NCBI GenBank assembly: GCA_963798705.1
Contig: CAWCTW010000003.1
Span: forward strand, 1-64,000
Length of the DNA stretch: 64,000 bases
Direction of reading: 5' to 3'
Origin: AC-56 sp963798705
GTDB lineage: Bacteria; Actinomycetota; Thermoleophilia; Solirubrobacterales; 70-9
Shown here: positions 26,851 to 35,663 of the stretch, in pieces
How the letters are laid out: every line of letters starts with the position of its first letter
How positions within the stretch are numbered: position 1 is the first letter of the stretch
The notes under the pieces: generated by a model
The model's database searches: none
What the model saw: the letters and a program-made list of their open reading frames with translations, nothing else
Told to the model about the DNA's origin: nothing
Translations under genes and position numbers: made by a program

Positions 26851-28422
26851 TCAGAGCCTGAAGTCGCGGTCCGCATCGACCTCGGCCACGTCCATCTGGG
26901 CCTTCTGGAGCCGGCCCGCGTAGTCCCAGTTGACGGACTGCCAGCGCGTGAACTGCTCCAGCACCCACACGCCCGACTGGCGGGAGCCGTTGCCGGACTT
27001 GCCGTTGCCGCCGAACGGCAGGTGGGCCTCGGCGCCCGAGGTCGAGTTGTTGATGCTGACCATCCCGGCGCTCACCTGTTCGCGGAAGCGGAAGGCCGTG
27101 CGCGGGCTCTCGGTGTAGACGGCGGCCGACAGGCCGTAGCCGTGGCCGTTCGCGAGCGCGATCGCCTCGTCGAAGTCGGCGAAGCTCGCCACGCCGACGA
27201 TCGGGCCGAAGGTCTCGGTGTTCGCGAGCTCGTCGCCGGCGCGGACGCCGCTGACGATCGTCGGGTGGCAGAACAGGCCCCGCTCCGGATCGGTGCCGAC
27301 GAAACCCTCGCGCGGGTTGTCCGCGGTGATCCGCCCGACCCCCGTTGAGCCGTGGACGGAGTGGTGGTCTTCGATCAGGCCCAACCAGCGCTCCTCGAAG
27401 CGCTCGAGGAATCGCTCGTGCATCATCGGCCCGTACAGCACGTCCTCGGTCGGGTCGCCGACCGGCGCCCGCTCGGTCGCGGCGACGAAGCGCTCGAGGA
27501 AGTCGTCGTGGACCGCCTCGTCGACGATCACCGTGCCGAGCGAGGTGCAGCGCTGGCCCGCGGTCCCGAAGCCGGAAAACAGCGCGCCCTCCGTGGCCAG
27601 GTCGAGATCGGCGTCGCGCGTGACCACGAGCGGGTTCTTGCCGCCCAGCTCCAGGCACGGGCTCTGCAGGTGGCGGCCGCAGAGCGCGCCGATCTTCCGG
27701 CCGACGTCGGTCGAGCCGGTGAAGCCGACCTTGTCGACGGTTCCCTCGTCCAGGGCCAGCTCGAGCCCACGGAACGTCGCCTCGCCGTCGGCCTGCACGA
27801 GGTGAAGCGCGTCGGCCGGCACGCCGCCGTGCCAGAAGAGCTCGGCCATCGCCCCGGCGGTGGCGCCGGCGTAGTCGGCCGGCTTCCAGACGACGGTGTT
27901 GCCGCACAGAAGCGCCGGGACGAGGTACCAGGACGGCACGGCGGTCGGGAAGTTGCCCGCGGTGATGACCGCCGCGACCCCGACCGGCATCCGGAACGTC
28001 ATCAGCTGCTTGTCGGGCATCTCCGACGGCACCGTCATCCCGTAGAGGCGCCGGCCCTCGCCGAGGAAGAACTCGCAGGTGTCGATCACCTCCTGGACCT
28101 CGCCCAGGGCCTCGGCGGTGGTCTTGCCCACCTCGCGGGTGACGTAGGCCGCGAGCTCGCGCTTGTTCTCGCGGACCAGGTGCGCCACGTTCGCGATCAC
28201 CTCGCCGCGGACCGGGGCCGGCGTCGCCGCCCACCCCGGCCGGCCGTCGCGCGCCGCGCGGCAGGCGCGAGCGAATCCCTCGGGGGTCGCGAGGTGGATC
28301 TCGGCGACGATCTCATCGAGGTCCGCCGGATTGCGGGCCTCGATCACCTGGGCCGTCTCGGCGGCGTCGCGGCTGCCGTCGATCACGCTGGTCACGGTCG
28401 AGGTTGCTTGGCGTGTGGTCAT
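26851..28422 (-). CDS. NAD(P)-dependent aldehyde dehydrogenase
   Basis: 523 residues, full-length ALDH. Asn157 (ITAGNFPT), Lys180 (VVWKPADY), cofactor turn FTGSTDVGRKIG (234-245), general base Glu258 (LELGGKN) and nucleophile Cys292 (GQRCTS) are all present. It overlaps the upstream TPP-enzyme gene by 4 bases (28419-28422). The likely pathway is decarboxylation of a 2-oxo acid to an aldehyde by that enzyme, then oxidation here. The closest family look is the ALDH7/aminoadipate-semialdehyde type, but the substrate is not determinable. Confidence 0.88.
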   Translation of the reverse strand: MTTRQATSTVTSVIDGSRDAAETAQVIEARNPADLDEIVAEIHLATPEGFARACRAARDGRPGWAATPAPVRGEVIANVAHLVRENKRELAAYVTREVGKTTAEALGEVQEVIDTCEFFLGEGRRLYGMTVPSEMPDKQLMTFRMPVGVAAVITAGNFPTAVPSWYLVPALLCGNTVVWKPADYAGATAGAMAELFWHGGVPADALHLVQADGEATFRGLELALDEGTVDKVGFTGSTDVGRKIGALCGRHLQSPCLELGGKNPLVVTRDADLDLATEGALFSGFGTAGQRCTSLGTVIVDEAVHDDFLERFVAATERAPVGDPTEDVLYGPMMHERFLERFEERWLGLIEDHHSVHGSTGVGRITADNPREGFVGTDPERGLFCHPTIVSGVRAGDELANTETFGPIVGVASFADFDEAIALANGHGYGLSAAVYTESPRTAFRFREQVSAGMVSINNSTSGAEAHLPFGGNGKSGNGSRQSGVWVLEQFTRWQSVNWDYAGRLQKAQMDVAEVDADRDFRL

Positions 28423-30107
28423 TGCTCTCCTTGCGATTGGGCTGGGGAACTGTCACCGCGGTCGCGGCGATACCACCGCGGCGAGGTGTTGGGCGGGGGG
28501 CGAAGCTCGGCGTCGACGACCAGGACGCCGGGGCGGTCGGATCGAAGGTGCTCACCGAGGCGCCCGCGGAAGTCCTCGCCGAACCCCTCGACGCGCGCGG
28601 CCGGGAGGCCGAACGACTTCGCCAGCGCGACGAAGTCGGGGGTCTCGAGGTCGACGCCGAAGCGCTCCGCTCCGGCCTCGTCCTGGTCGAAGCGCAGCAT
28701 CCCGTAGCCGCCGTCGTCGGTGAGGATCACGGTCACCGGCAGCCGCTCCTGCGCCAGGGTCGCGAGCTCGCCGCAGGCGAACAGAAAGCCGCCGTCCCCG
28801 CACACGCAGACGGTCCGGTCGCCACCGGCCGCGGCGCCGATCGACGCCGGCAGCGCGAACCCGAGCGTGCCCCACATCGGGTAGGCGAACGACCGTGGGC
28901 GGGCGGCGGCGTGAAAGCCGGCGAGCCAGTAGCCGGGGATGCACATGTCGGCGATCAGGTTCGCGTCGTCGGGAACCAGCTCCGCGATCGCGTCCAGGAG
29001 CGACAGGGCCTCGGGCTCGTCGGCGGCGATCGCGTCGCGGAGCGCTCCGCGCGCGCGCTCCAGCCGCGCGCGGGTCGGCTCGGGGTCGGGCGCGTCCGGC
29101 AGCCGCTCGATAAGCAGGCCGGCCACGTCCGCGGCGTCGCCGACCAGGGCGAGGTCCGGCTCGTAGCTCTTCGCCGCGTCGTGTGGGTCGACGTTGATCG
29201 TGACGAGGCGGGGCGGCTTCGGCAGCGTCCAGTTCTGGGTGGTGGTGCCGTCGAAGTCGGTGCCGATCGCGATCACCAGATCGGCCTCGTCCCACAGGGC
29301 GCCGACCTCCGGATGGTGGAGCGTCGCCGGAGCGGCGACCGGATGGTCCGGCGGCAGGAGCCCCTTGGCGCCGTAGGTCGTGACGACCGGCGCCGCCAGC
29401 CGCTCGGCGAGCCCGGCGACCGCGGATCCGGCCCCGGCTCGCATCGCGCCGCCGCCGGCGCAGATCAGTGGCGCGCGGGCAGAACGCAGGAGCTCGACCG
29501 CGGCTTGGATCTGGGCCTCGTCCGGCGACGGCGATGGCGCCTGAGAGCCGGAGCCGTCGGACGCCGGCGCCGGCGCCGACAGGTAGTCGGTCGGCATTCC
29601 GAGGTAGACCGGTCCGGTCGGCGGAGTGCGGGCGAGGTCGGCGGCCGCCACCAGGTCCGACGCCACCGACTCGGGACCGGTCGCGGTCATCGCCCGCTTC
29701 ACCACGGGAGCGAACATCGCCGCCTGATCGCGGTGCTCGTGCAGCACGCCGCGGTAGGTGTCCGGGCGGCGCAGGCGGCTGGGGATGTCCGTCGCCAGTA
29801 CCACGACGGGCGATCCCGCGGCCCACGCCTCGCCGGTCGCCGCGACCGTGTTCGCCGCGCCCGGGCCGGTCGTCACGATCGCCACCCCCAGATCGCCGGT
29901 CGTCCTCGCGTAACCGTCGGCGGCGTAGGCGGCCGCCTGCTCGTGTCGCACCCCGATCAGCCGGATCGGCGAGCGCGACAGCGCCTTCCAGATCGCGAGG
30001 TTGTGGATGCCGGGGAGGCCGAAGGCGACCTCTACGCCCAGCCGCCCGAGCACCTCGACGAGCCGGGCGGCGCCCGTGCCCGCATCCCTATCGGTGTCCG
30101 CTGTCAC
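28419..30107 (-). CDS. Thiamine-diphosphate-dependent enzyme (2-oxo acid decarboxylase / acetolactate synthase-like)
   Basis: 562 residues with the three-domain ThDP fold. The PYR domain has the activating Glu56 (GVRHEQAAAYAADGYARTTG) and ATTGPGAANTV-like turns. The middle domain runs from about 190 to 330. The PP domain has GDGGFLFACGELATLAQERL, ending about 27 residues later in DDGGYGML. Its 2-oxo acid substrate is unknown. The coupled ALDH downstream favours a decarboxylase producing an aldehyde over a ligase. Confidence 0.85.
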   Translation of the reverse strand: MTADTDRDAGTGAARLVEVLGRLGVEVAFGLPGIHNLAIWKALSRSPIRLIGVRHEQAAAYAADGYARTTGDLGVAIVTTGPGAANTVAATGEAWAAGSPVVVLATDIPSRLRRPDTYRGVLHEHRDQAAMFAPVVKRAMTATGPESVASDLVAAADLARTPPTGPVYLGMPTDYLSAPAPASDGSGSQAPSPSPDEAQIQAAVELLRSARAPLICAGGGAMRAGAGSAVAGLAERLAAPVVTTYGAKGLLPPDHPVAAPATLHHPEVGALWDEADLVIAIGTDFDGTTTQNWTLPKPPRLVTINVDPHDAAKSYEPDLALVGDAADVAGLLIERLPDAPDPEPTRARLERARGALRDAIAADEPEALSLLDAIAELVPDDANLIADMCIPGYWLAGFHAAARPRSFAYPMWGTLGFALPASIGAAAGGDRTVCVCGDGGFLFACGELATLAQERLPVTVILTDDGGYGMLRFDQDEAGAERFGVDLETPDFVALAKSFGLPAARVEGFGEDFRGRLGEHLRSDRPGVLVVDAELRPPPNTSPRWYRRDRGDSSPAQSQGEQ

Positions 30108-30309
30108 CTGGCCGTCCGTCGCGAGTCGAGACTACTGCGGACATGCTGTTCACGAGGATCGACGTGATGGAGGTCGAGACGCTGGGTCGAACCTCCGCGA
30201 CGCCGGGATGAGGCGTTGTCCGAGCGCTGGCTTCGCGAGGAGGGTTGCTCGACCGCCCATAGCCGGCTCCCGCGATTGGCGGCGTCGTCTGCGAGGTAAA
30301 GGGGGGGCG

Positions 30310-31275
30310 ATGGACAAGCGCGACGTGACTCCCGAGGACCTGCCCCCGCTCGAGTTGACGAAGCTCCGGGACCTCGAGCTGCGCGAGGCTCCGCGGCCGC
30401 AGCGCCCGGCGCACCTGGCCGCCGCCTCCGGCGTGGTTCGCCGCGGCGACCACGTCTACGTCATCGGCGACGACCTGCTGCACGTCGGCCTGTTTCGGGT
30501 CGCGAACGCCGAACCGGGCGAGCTGCGACAGGTGCTCGCGGGTGAGCTGGCGGGCGACGAATCCGCGCGCAAGAAGGAGAAGCCCGATCTCGAGGCGCTG
30601 ACGGCGCTGCCGCCGTTCGAGGGCGCGCCCCACGGCGGCCTGCTGGGCCTGGGCTCGGGCTCCAAGACCGGGCGTGACCGCGCTTTCTTCTGTCCGTTTG
30701 CCTCCGACGGCGCGCTCGACGGCGAGCCGCAGACGATCGACTTCGCGCCGGTGTATGAGCGCCTTCGCGATGAGCTCGAGCGGATCAACATCGAGGGTGC
30801 GGCGGTCTTCGGGGAGCGGCTGTGGCTGTTTCATCGCGGCAACCAGGGCCCGGCGCCGAATGCGATCGCGGAGTTCGAGCTGGCCGACCTCTCGCGCACC
30901 CTGAGCGGCGACCTGGTGGTCGATCCCGGCGAGCTGGCGGCGATTCGCACCTACGAGCTCGGCGAGCTCGAGAGCGTGCCGCTTTGCTTCAGCGACGCAA
31001 CCGCGCTGTCGGACGATGCGATCGTCTTCACGGCCTCCGCCGAGGGGGAGGACGGCGAGGTGCACGGCTCGGTCGTCGGCACGATCGACCGCGGCGGCGA
31101 CGTCCACCGCCTGCGCACGATCGATCGCCGCTGGAAGGTGGAGGGCGTGCATGCGTCCGTCGACACCGGGGTCGTCGACCTGCTCTTCGTGTGCGACCAG
31201 GACGACCCCGACGCCCCATCGCCGCTCCTCAGCGCGACGATGCCGCTGGAGCCCGGGATCGAATCGGGCCGCTAG
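30310..31275 (+). CDS. DUF6929-like hypothetical protein, predicted beta-propeller
   Basis: 321 residues with repeated short strand motifs (HLAAASGVVRRGDHVYVIGD; AVFGERLWLFHRGNQGPAPN; VEGVHASVDTGVVDLLFVCD). This pattern is typical of cytosolic beta-propellers that read small ligands. No signal peptide. ATG 30310 is chosen because it follows a G-rich site (AAAGGGGGGG). Its function is unknown. The preceding 30108-30309 shows nothing I can support. Confidence 0.6.
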   Translation: MDKRDVTPEDLPPLELTKLRDLELREAPRPQRPAHLAAASGVVRRGDHVYVIGDDLLHVGLFRVANAEPGELRQVLAGELAGDESARKKEKPDLEALTALPPFEGAPHGGLLGLGSGSKTGRDRAFFCPFASDGALDGEPQTIDFAPVYERLRDELERINIEGAAVFGERLWLFHRGNQGPAPNAIAEFELADLSRTLSGDLVVDPGELAAIRTYELGELESVPLCFSDATALSDDAIVFTASAEGEDGEVHGSVVGTIDRGGDVHRLRTIDRRWKVEGVHASVDTGVVDLLFVCDQDDPDAPSPLLSATMPLEPGIESGR

Positions 31276-31588
31276 CGGCCCCCCGCTGGTCGACCCGATC
31301 TGGCAGCCGCTCAGGTGGCGAGATGGAAAGTGCGTGTGGTGGCGCGTCTGCGCGACGGAGGCGACGCGCTCGAGGCCGCCGGGCTCGCGTAGCGCCGGCT
31401 CGGCATACGTACGCGATCTGCGGGAAACCCCTGATGTACCCGCGGCCCCCGGGTGGCACGATTCTTGATGCAAGAACGAACCACCCGGACCACGAGGACC
31501 ACAGGCCAGAACAAGGAGTCCACCAGGCGCCCGGGTGGTTCGGTTTCGTTGCGCTCGCCGGGGCCGAGCGCATAGCCTTTGGTCCGCC
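31276..31588. other. Intergenic gap with a long inverted repeat
   Basis: No gene is supported. The segment holds a 12-bp inverted repeat (31477-31488 and 31531-31542) and lies between two plus-strand genes, so it probably contains a terminator for the first and the promoter for the second. Confidence 0.45.
31477..31542. repeat. 12-bp inverted repeat with 42-bp spacer
   Basis: The arms CGAACCACCCGG and CCGGGTGGTTCG are perfect complements. The sequence CCGGGTGG also occurs at about 31449. There is no T-run, so an intrinsic terminator is uncertain. Confidence 0.6.
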
Positions 31589-32344
31589 GTGCGCGTGAAG
31601 CTCTACTCGATCGCCCTCTCGCACCCCGCTCGCGCGGCGGGGCTGATGCTCGAGCGCAAGGGGCTCGACTACGAGCTGGTCAACCTCACGCCCGGGTCGC
31701 AGCGGCTGGCGCTGCGCCTGCAGGGATTTCCGGGCAGGACCGTGCCCGCATTGAGGATCAACGGGCGCAGGGTCCAGGGGTCGCTCGAGGTCTCGCGGGC
31801 GCTCGACGAGCTCGAGCCCGAGCGGCCGCTGTTTCCCGCCGATCCCGACGAGCGCGCCGCGGTCGAGGCCGCCGAGCGCTGGGGCGACGCCGTCCTGCAG
31901 CCGGTTCCCCGCAACCTCTTCCGCTGGTGCCTCGCTCGCGACGGTGGGCTGCGCCGGGGCTTCGCCGAGCTCGCCGGGATGCCGGCGCCGGGTCTCGCCG
32001 AGCACCTGATGCAGCCGGTCGCCTGGTACTTCGCCCGGATCGTGTCGGGGACGACTGACGAGTCGGTCCAGGCGCAGCTGGCCGCCCTGCCCGAGCATCT
32101 CGATCACGTCGACGGGCTGATCGCCGCGGGCGTGATCGGCGGCGAGAAGCCGAATGCCGCCGACTTTCAGATCGCGACGACCGTCCGCGTGCTGCTCAAC
32201 TACCCGCAGCTGCGGCCGCTGATCGAGTCGCGACCGGCGGGCGAGCTGGCGATGCGGATCACTCCGCGCTTCGGGCGCCCGCTGCCGGTCGAGCTGCCGG
32301 CCGAGTGGGTTCCGCGGCACGCGGAGACTCCGTCCACGCGGTGA
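31589..32344 (+). CDS. Glutathione S-transferase family protein
   Basis: 251 residues. N-terminal thioredoxin-like domain: VKLYSIALSHPARAAGLMLE RKGLDYELV, cis-Pro in GRTVPALRING, and SLEVSRALDELEPERPLFPA. C-terminal helical domain: PEHLDHVDGLIAAGVIGGEK PNAADFQIATTVRVLL, containing the conserved N-capping Asp. The thiol cofactor in actinobacteria is usually not glutathione, so the true partner is unknown. GTG 31589 or GTG 31595 is the start. Confidence 0.82.
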   Translation: MRVKLYSIALSHPARAAGLMLERKGLDYELVNLTPGSQRLALRLQGFPGRTVPALRINGRRVQGSLEVSRALDELEPERPLFPADPDERAAVEAAERWGDAVLQPVPRNLFRWCLARDGGLRRGFAELAGMPAPGLAEHLMQPVAWYFARIVSGTTDESVQAQLAALPEHLDHVDGLIAAGVIGGEKPNAADFQIATTVRVLLNYPQLRPLIESRPAGELAMRITPRFGRPLPVELPAEWVPRHAETPSTR

Positions 32345-32392
32345 ACGAGCCCGACATCCGGATGAGGCGCGTCCAGGAGGCGGCGCGCTTCC

Positions 32393-33373
32393 TCAGACCG
32401 AGGAATGAGCCGTCCTGGCGGGACGCTGAGCCCCGCGTCCATCGACCGTCTCACTCGACGCGTACGCGGCGCGGAACCCCTGGCGCCAGCTGGCGTGCCG
32501 GGGCTCCCAGCCGAGCTCGCGCTTGGCCTTCGCATTCGAGGCGCCGCGTGCCTCCGTCCCGAGTACCGCCGCGGCCTCGCCGGCGATCAGGCGTGCCAGC
32601 CAGCGCGGGACGTGGCGAGGCGGCTTCGCGCCGAGCGCGTCGGCGAGCACCGGCAGCCACTCGCGCACCGGGGCCGGCTCGTCGTCGACGACGTTGTAGA
32701 TCGCGGGGCCGTCGTTCTCCAGCGCGAGCACGGTAGCCGCGGCGGCGTCGTCGAGATGGATCCACGAGATCATCCCGCCTCCGTCGCCGACGATCGGGAA
32801 CTGTCGCTTTCGCACCGGCCCCACCAGGCCGTCGTTGTCGGCGCCGTAGAAGACGCCGTAGCGAAGCGCGATCCCGCCGGCCTCCGTGACCGCGTCCTCG
32901 AGATGGTTCATCGCAGCCCATGACTCACGCATCGATGCCGGCGGAGTGGGATCGAGCGGATCGTCCTCCGTCTTCACCGGTCCGCCCACGCGCATGTGCC
33001 TGTAGGACGCGAAGCTCTGGGCCACGAACCGGCTCACTCCGGCCTCGCGTCCGGCGGCGATCAGCGCGTCGGTGCCCTCGGTCCGAAGCCGGTTCGTGGG
33101 GACGAACTCGCGGTCGAGGTTCCTGCCGAAGCTCGCGTTCGCCAGGGCAGTCGCCTCGTGGACGATCGCGTCGGGTGCGGCGCCGAGAACGGCCTTCCTG
33201 ACCGCGCGAGGGTCGAGCAGGTCGAGCTTCACCGGCTTCGCGCCGAGCTTCCGCACGCGCTCTGCACCCTTCGCGGACGTCGAGGTGCCGATCACCTCGT
33301 GACCACGATCGACCAGCTGTGGGACGAGCCGGGTGCCGATGGCACCACTTGCTCCGGTTACGAGGACTCGCAT
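32393..33373 (-). CDS. NAD-dependent epimerase/dehydratase family protein
   Basis: 326 residues of the extended SDR family: dinucleotide motif VTGASGAIGTRLVPQLVDRG (5-24), an atypical active-site region LRYGVFYGADNDGLVG and AIYNVVDDEPAPVREWLPVL ADALG. It is a close paralogue of the protein at 49074-50054: both end NAKAKRELGWEP, then an R-HASW/R-YASW motif. They probably act on carbohydrate or isoprenoid substrates; the reaction is not known. Confidence 0.85.
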   Translation of the reverse strand: MRVLVTGASGAIGTRLVPQLVDRGHEVIGTSTSAKGAERVRKLGAKPVKLDLLDPRAVRKAVLGAAPDAIVHEATALANASFGRNLDREFVPTNRLRTEGTDALIAAGREAGVSRFVAQSFASYRHMRVGGPVKTEDDPLDPTPPASMRESWAAMNHLEDAVTEAGGIALRYGVFYGADNDGLVGPVRKRQFPIVGDGGGMISWIHLDDAAAATVLALENDGPAIYNVVDDEPAPVREWLPVLADALGAKPPRHVPRWLARLIAGEAAAVLGTEARGASNAKAKRELGWEPRHASWRQGFRAAYASSETVDGRGAQRPARTAHSSV

Positions 33374-33396
33374 GGGGTTCTCCTTTCGTCTAGTCG

Positions 33397-33590
33397 CGCG
33401 GTTTGCGGGTCTACTGCCATGACCCCAAGCGACGGAGGAATGTGACCGACGGACGAGCGCGACTGGCTGCGAGGCGCTCCTCCCCCACTAGATCGGCCTC
33501 GCGCCGCTCGTCGTGCGCGAGACGCTCTCGTCACCGGAGCGGCTTGCGTTCGTCCTTCACGACATGTTCGGCGGATCGGCCCGCGCGCGG
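33397..33590 (+). pseudogene. Truncated duplicate of the downstream SigJ-like sigma factor gene
   Basis: Bases 33405-33468 match the leader and first codons of the sigma gene at 34713-34780, including the shared CCCCAAGCGACGGAGGAAT and GAGCGCGACTGGCT. Bases 33469-33575 then match 35050-35155 (GAGGCGCTCC, CGAGACGCTCTCG, CGTCCTTCACGACATGTTCGG). About 270 bases are deleted at the junction and the frame is destroyed. The conserved leader suggests both copies once had the same promoter and ribosome site. Confidence 0.7.
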
Positions 33591-33593
33591 AGA

Positions 33594-33704
33594 TCAGCCC
33601 TGCTGAGAGATCCAGGACAGGATCGCCCGGGAGTGGGTGATCATCGTCCCGTCGGGCAGCTTGAGAACCGGCAGCTTCGTGTTTCGCGCCTCTCTGATCC
33701 TGCG
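33594..33704 (-). pseudogene. GST/thioredoxin-fold C-terminal remnant
   Basis: Thirty-six codons read REARNTKLPVLKLPDGTMIT then HSRAILSWISQQG and a stop. The sequence is closely similar to the end of the relic at 4806-4958 (LPNGTIITHSKAILSWIS). No N-terminus is present; it is sandwiched between the sigma-factor relic and the DUF1801 gene. Confidence 0.55.
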
Positions 33705-33710
33705 ACGCGA

Positions 33711-34202
33711 TCAGCGCACGGCCTTCTTCACGAGCGCGGCGATCCTTTTCTCCTCGGCGGCGGTCAGCTTGGTCAGCGCGAAGGAGGTGGGCCACATGGC
33801 GCCCTCGTCGAGCTTGGCCGAGTCGTTGAAGCCGAACGTCGCGTACCGCGACTTGAACTTCTGCGCGCTCTGGAAGAAGCAGACGACCTTGCCGTCCCTG
33901 GCATAGGCGGGCATCCCGTACCAGGTTCTCGGCGAGAGGTCCGGCGCGCTGGCCTTGACGATCGCATGGAGCCGCTCGGCCATGGCGCGATCCGGTTGCT
34001 GCATCTCGGCGATCTTCGCCAGCACGTCGCGTTCACCGTCCGCCTTGCCCTTCTTACCGCGCTTGCCGCGGCGCGCTTCCGACTTCAGCTCTTGGGCGCG
34101 CTCCTTCATCGCGGCTCGCTCCTCGGCCGTGAAGCCGCTGGACTTCTCGTTGCTCGCGGTGGCGCGCCTGGCGGACTTCCGCGTCTGGTTCTTCGGGCTC
34201 AT
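33711..34202 (-). CDS. DUF1801/YdhG-like protein
   Basis: 163 residues. A long basic, Lys/Arg-rich head (1-55, GKRGKKGKADGERD) precedes a DUF1801 domain: QPDRAMAERLHAIVKASAPD LSPRTWYGMPAYARDGKVVC FFQSAQKFKSRYATFGFNDS AKLDEG. This family (frataxin-like YdhG) is often found beside SigJ-like sigma genes and VOC proteins. ATG 34202 is preferred. It may bind iron or nucleic acid; the basic head favours the latter. Its function is unproven. Confidence 0.82.
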   Translation of the reverse strand: MSPKNQTRKSARRATASNEKSSGFTAEERAAMKERAQELKSEARRGKRGKKGKADGERDVLAKIAEMQQPDRAMAERLHAIVKASAPDLSPRTWYGMPAYARDGKVVCFFQSAQKFKSRYATFGFNDSAKLDEGAMWPTSFALTKLTAAEEKRIAALVKKAVR

Positions 34203-34260
34203 CGAAAACTTCCCCTCATGGTGACTTGGGTTGGACGAGTGGCGGGGAGCGGGTCGGCGC

Positions 34261-34617
34261 TCATCCGTCCTGAAGCAGCCCGAGGGCGTTGCCATCCGGG
34301 TCGGTGACCGTGGCCACCACGCGGCCGCCGCCGACGTCGTGCGCGGGTTCCTTCACGGTGGCACCCGCGGCGGTCACCTCGGCCAGCTTCGCCTCGATGT
34401 CCGGCACATGCCAGTAGGCCACCGGCGAGGTCATGCCCTGCGGCCCACCGTCGGGCACCAGGCCGATGTGCTGGCCCTCGGCCTCGAACCCGACGTAATA
34501 GGGCTCGTCGGTCTGCGGCGCTACACCGAGCAGGGCGGCGTACACCGCCTTGGCCATCGCCAGGTCCGACACGGGATGAAGCACCGTCTTGATTCCCTCG
34601 GTTGAAGAGTTGGTCAT
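34261..34617 (-). CDS. VOC family protein (glyoxalase fold)
   Basis: 118 residues: KTVLHPVSDLAMAKAVYAAL LGVAPQTDEPYYVGFEAEGQ, VAYWHVPDIEAKLAEVTAAG ATVKEPAHDVGGGRVVATVT DPDGNALGLLQDG. It has the two paired beta-alpha-beta-beta-beta modules and the typical DPDGNxxGL end. ATG 34617 has AAGGAG five bases upstream and is better than GTG 34623. It is divergent from the sigma gene and probably under its control. Confidence 0.85.
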   Translation of the reverse strand: MTNSSTEGIKTVLHPVSDLAMAKAVYAALLGVAPQTDEPYYVGFEAEGQHIGLVPDGGPQGMTSPVAYWHVPDIEAKLAEVTAAGATVKEPAHDVGGGRVVATVTDPDGNALGLLQDG

Positions 34618-34750
34618 GGTCACTCCTTGAGTCGTGGATCACATCGACGCGGCTGGGCCGTCGAGTCGTCGAGTCGATTCTCTCCCTTGTCACATCTCCG
34701 CGGTTTCGGGGGTCAACTGCTATGACCCCAAGCGACGGAGGAATGTGACG

Positions 34751-35629
34751 ATGGATGAGCGCGACTGGCTGGCGGAGCGATTCGAGGAGCACCGCACCCA
34801 CCTGCGCGCGGTCGCCTATCGGATGCTCGGCTCGCTCAGCGAGGCCGACGACGCGGTGCAGGAGTCCTGGATCCGTCTGAGCCGCTCCGACGCCGACGAG
34901 ATCGAGAACCTCGGCGGCTGGCTGACCACGGTCGTCGGGCGCGTGTCGCTGAACATGCTGCGCTCGCGCAAGACCCGCCGCGAGGAGCCGATGGACCTGC
35001 GCATGCCGGAGCCGATCGTCGATTCCGCCGACGGCACCGACCCCGAGCACGAGGCGCTCCTGGCCGACTCGGTCGGCCTCGCGCTCCTCGTCGTGCTCGA
35101 GACGCTCTCGCCGCCGGAGCGGCTCGCGTTCGTCCTTCACGACATGTTCGGCATCCGATTCGACGACATCGCGCCGATCCTCGACCGCTCGCCGCAGGCC
35201 GCGCGCCAGCTGGCGAACCGGGCGCGCAAGAAGGTCCGCGCCGAGCGCACCGAGCCCGACCCGGATCTGGGCGCTCAGCGCGAGGTCGTCGACGCCTTCA
35301 TCGCCGCTTCGCGCGAGGGCGACTTCGAGCGACTGGTGGCGGTGCTCGATCCGGACGTCGTGGTGCGGGGCGACTTCGGGCCCGGCCGGCCGGCGCACGA
35401 GGTCCGTGGCGCCGAGGCCGTCGCTTCCAACGCCTTCATGTTCTCGCGCCTCGGCCTCGTCGTGCGTCCGGCGCTCATCAACGGTGCGGTGGGAATGGTC
35501 TCGACGCGCGACGGAAAGCCGTTCTCGGTCGGCGGCGTCACGGTCCGCGACGGCAAGATCGTCGCGCTGGACTTCCTCGCCGACCCCGAGCGCCTGGCGG
35601 GGCTCGACCTGACGATCCTCGAGGGCTGA
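34751..35629 (+). CDS. ECF41/SigJ-like RNA polymerase sigma factor with SnoaL-like C-terminal domain
   Basis: 292 residues. Region 2 is RFEEHRTHLRAVAYRMLGSL SEADDAVQESWIRL. Region 4 is LSPPERLAFVLHDMFGIRFD DIAPILDRSPQAARQLANRA. The C-terminal SnoaL/NTF2-like extension reads REVVDAFIAASREGDFERLV AVLDPDVVVRGD, then NGAVGMVSTRDGKPF. In this family the C-terminal domain controls sigma activity in place of an anti-sigma factor. GGAGG precedes ATG 34751. The VOC and DUF1801 neighbours are typical targets. Confidence 0.88.
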   Translation: MDERDWLAERFEEHRTHLRAVAYRMLGSLSEADDAVQESWIRLSRSDADEIENLGGWLTTVVGRVSLNMLRSRKTRREEPMDLRMPEPIVDSADGTDPEHEALLADSVGLALLVVLETLSPPERLAFVLHDMFGIRFDDIAPILDRSPQAARQLANRARKKVRAERTEPDPDLGAQREVVDAFIAASREGDFERLVAVLDPDVVVRGDFGPGRPAHEVRGAEAVASNAFMFSRLGLVVRPALINGAVGMVSTRDGKPFSVGGVTVRDGKIVALDFLADPERLAGLDLTILEG

Positions 35630-35663
35630 GGACGCTACGCACCGCGCCTCTACCCTCCACGCG

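Noticed and set aside
31311..31523. A small minus-strand frame (MDSLFWPVVLVVRVVRS...)
   Set aside because: It lies on the inverted repeat; the Val/Arg pattern comes from repeated GTGG/CCAC runs, and there is no ribosome site or homologue that I recognise.
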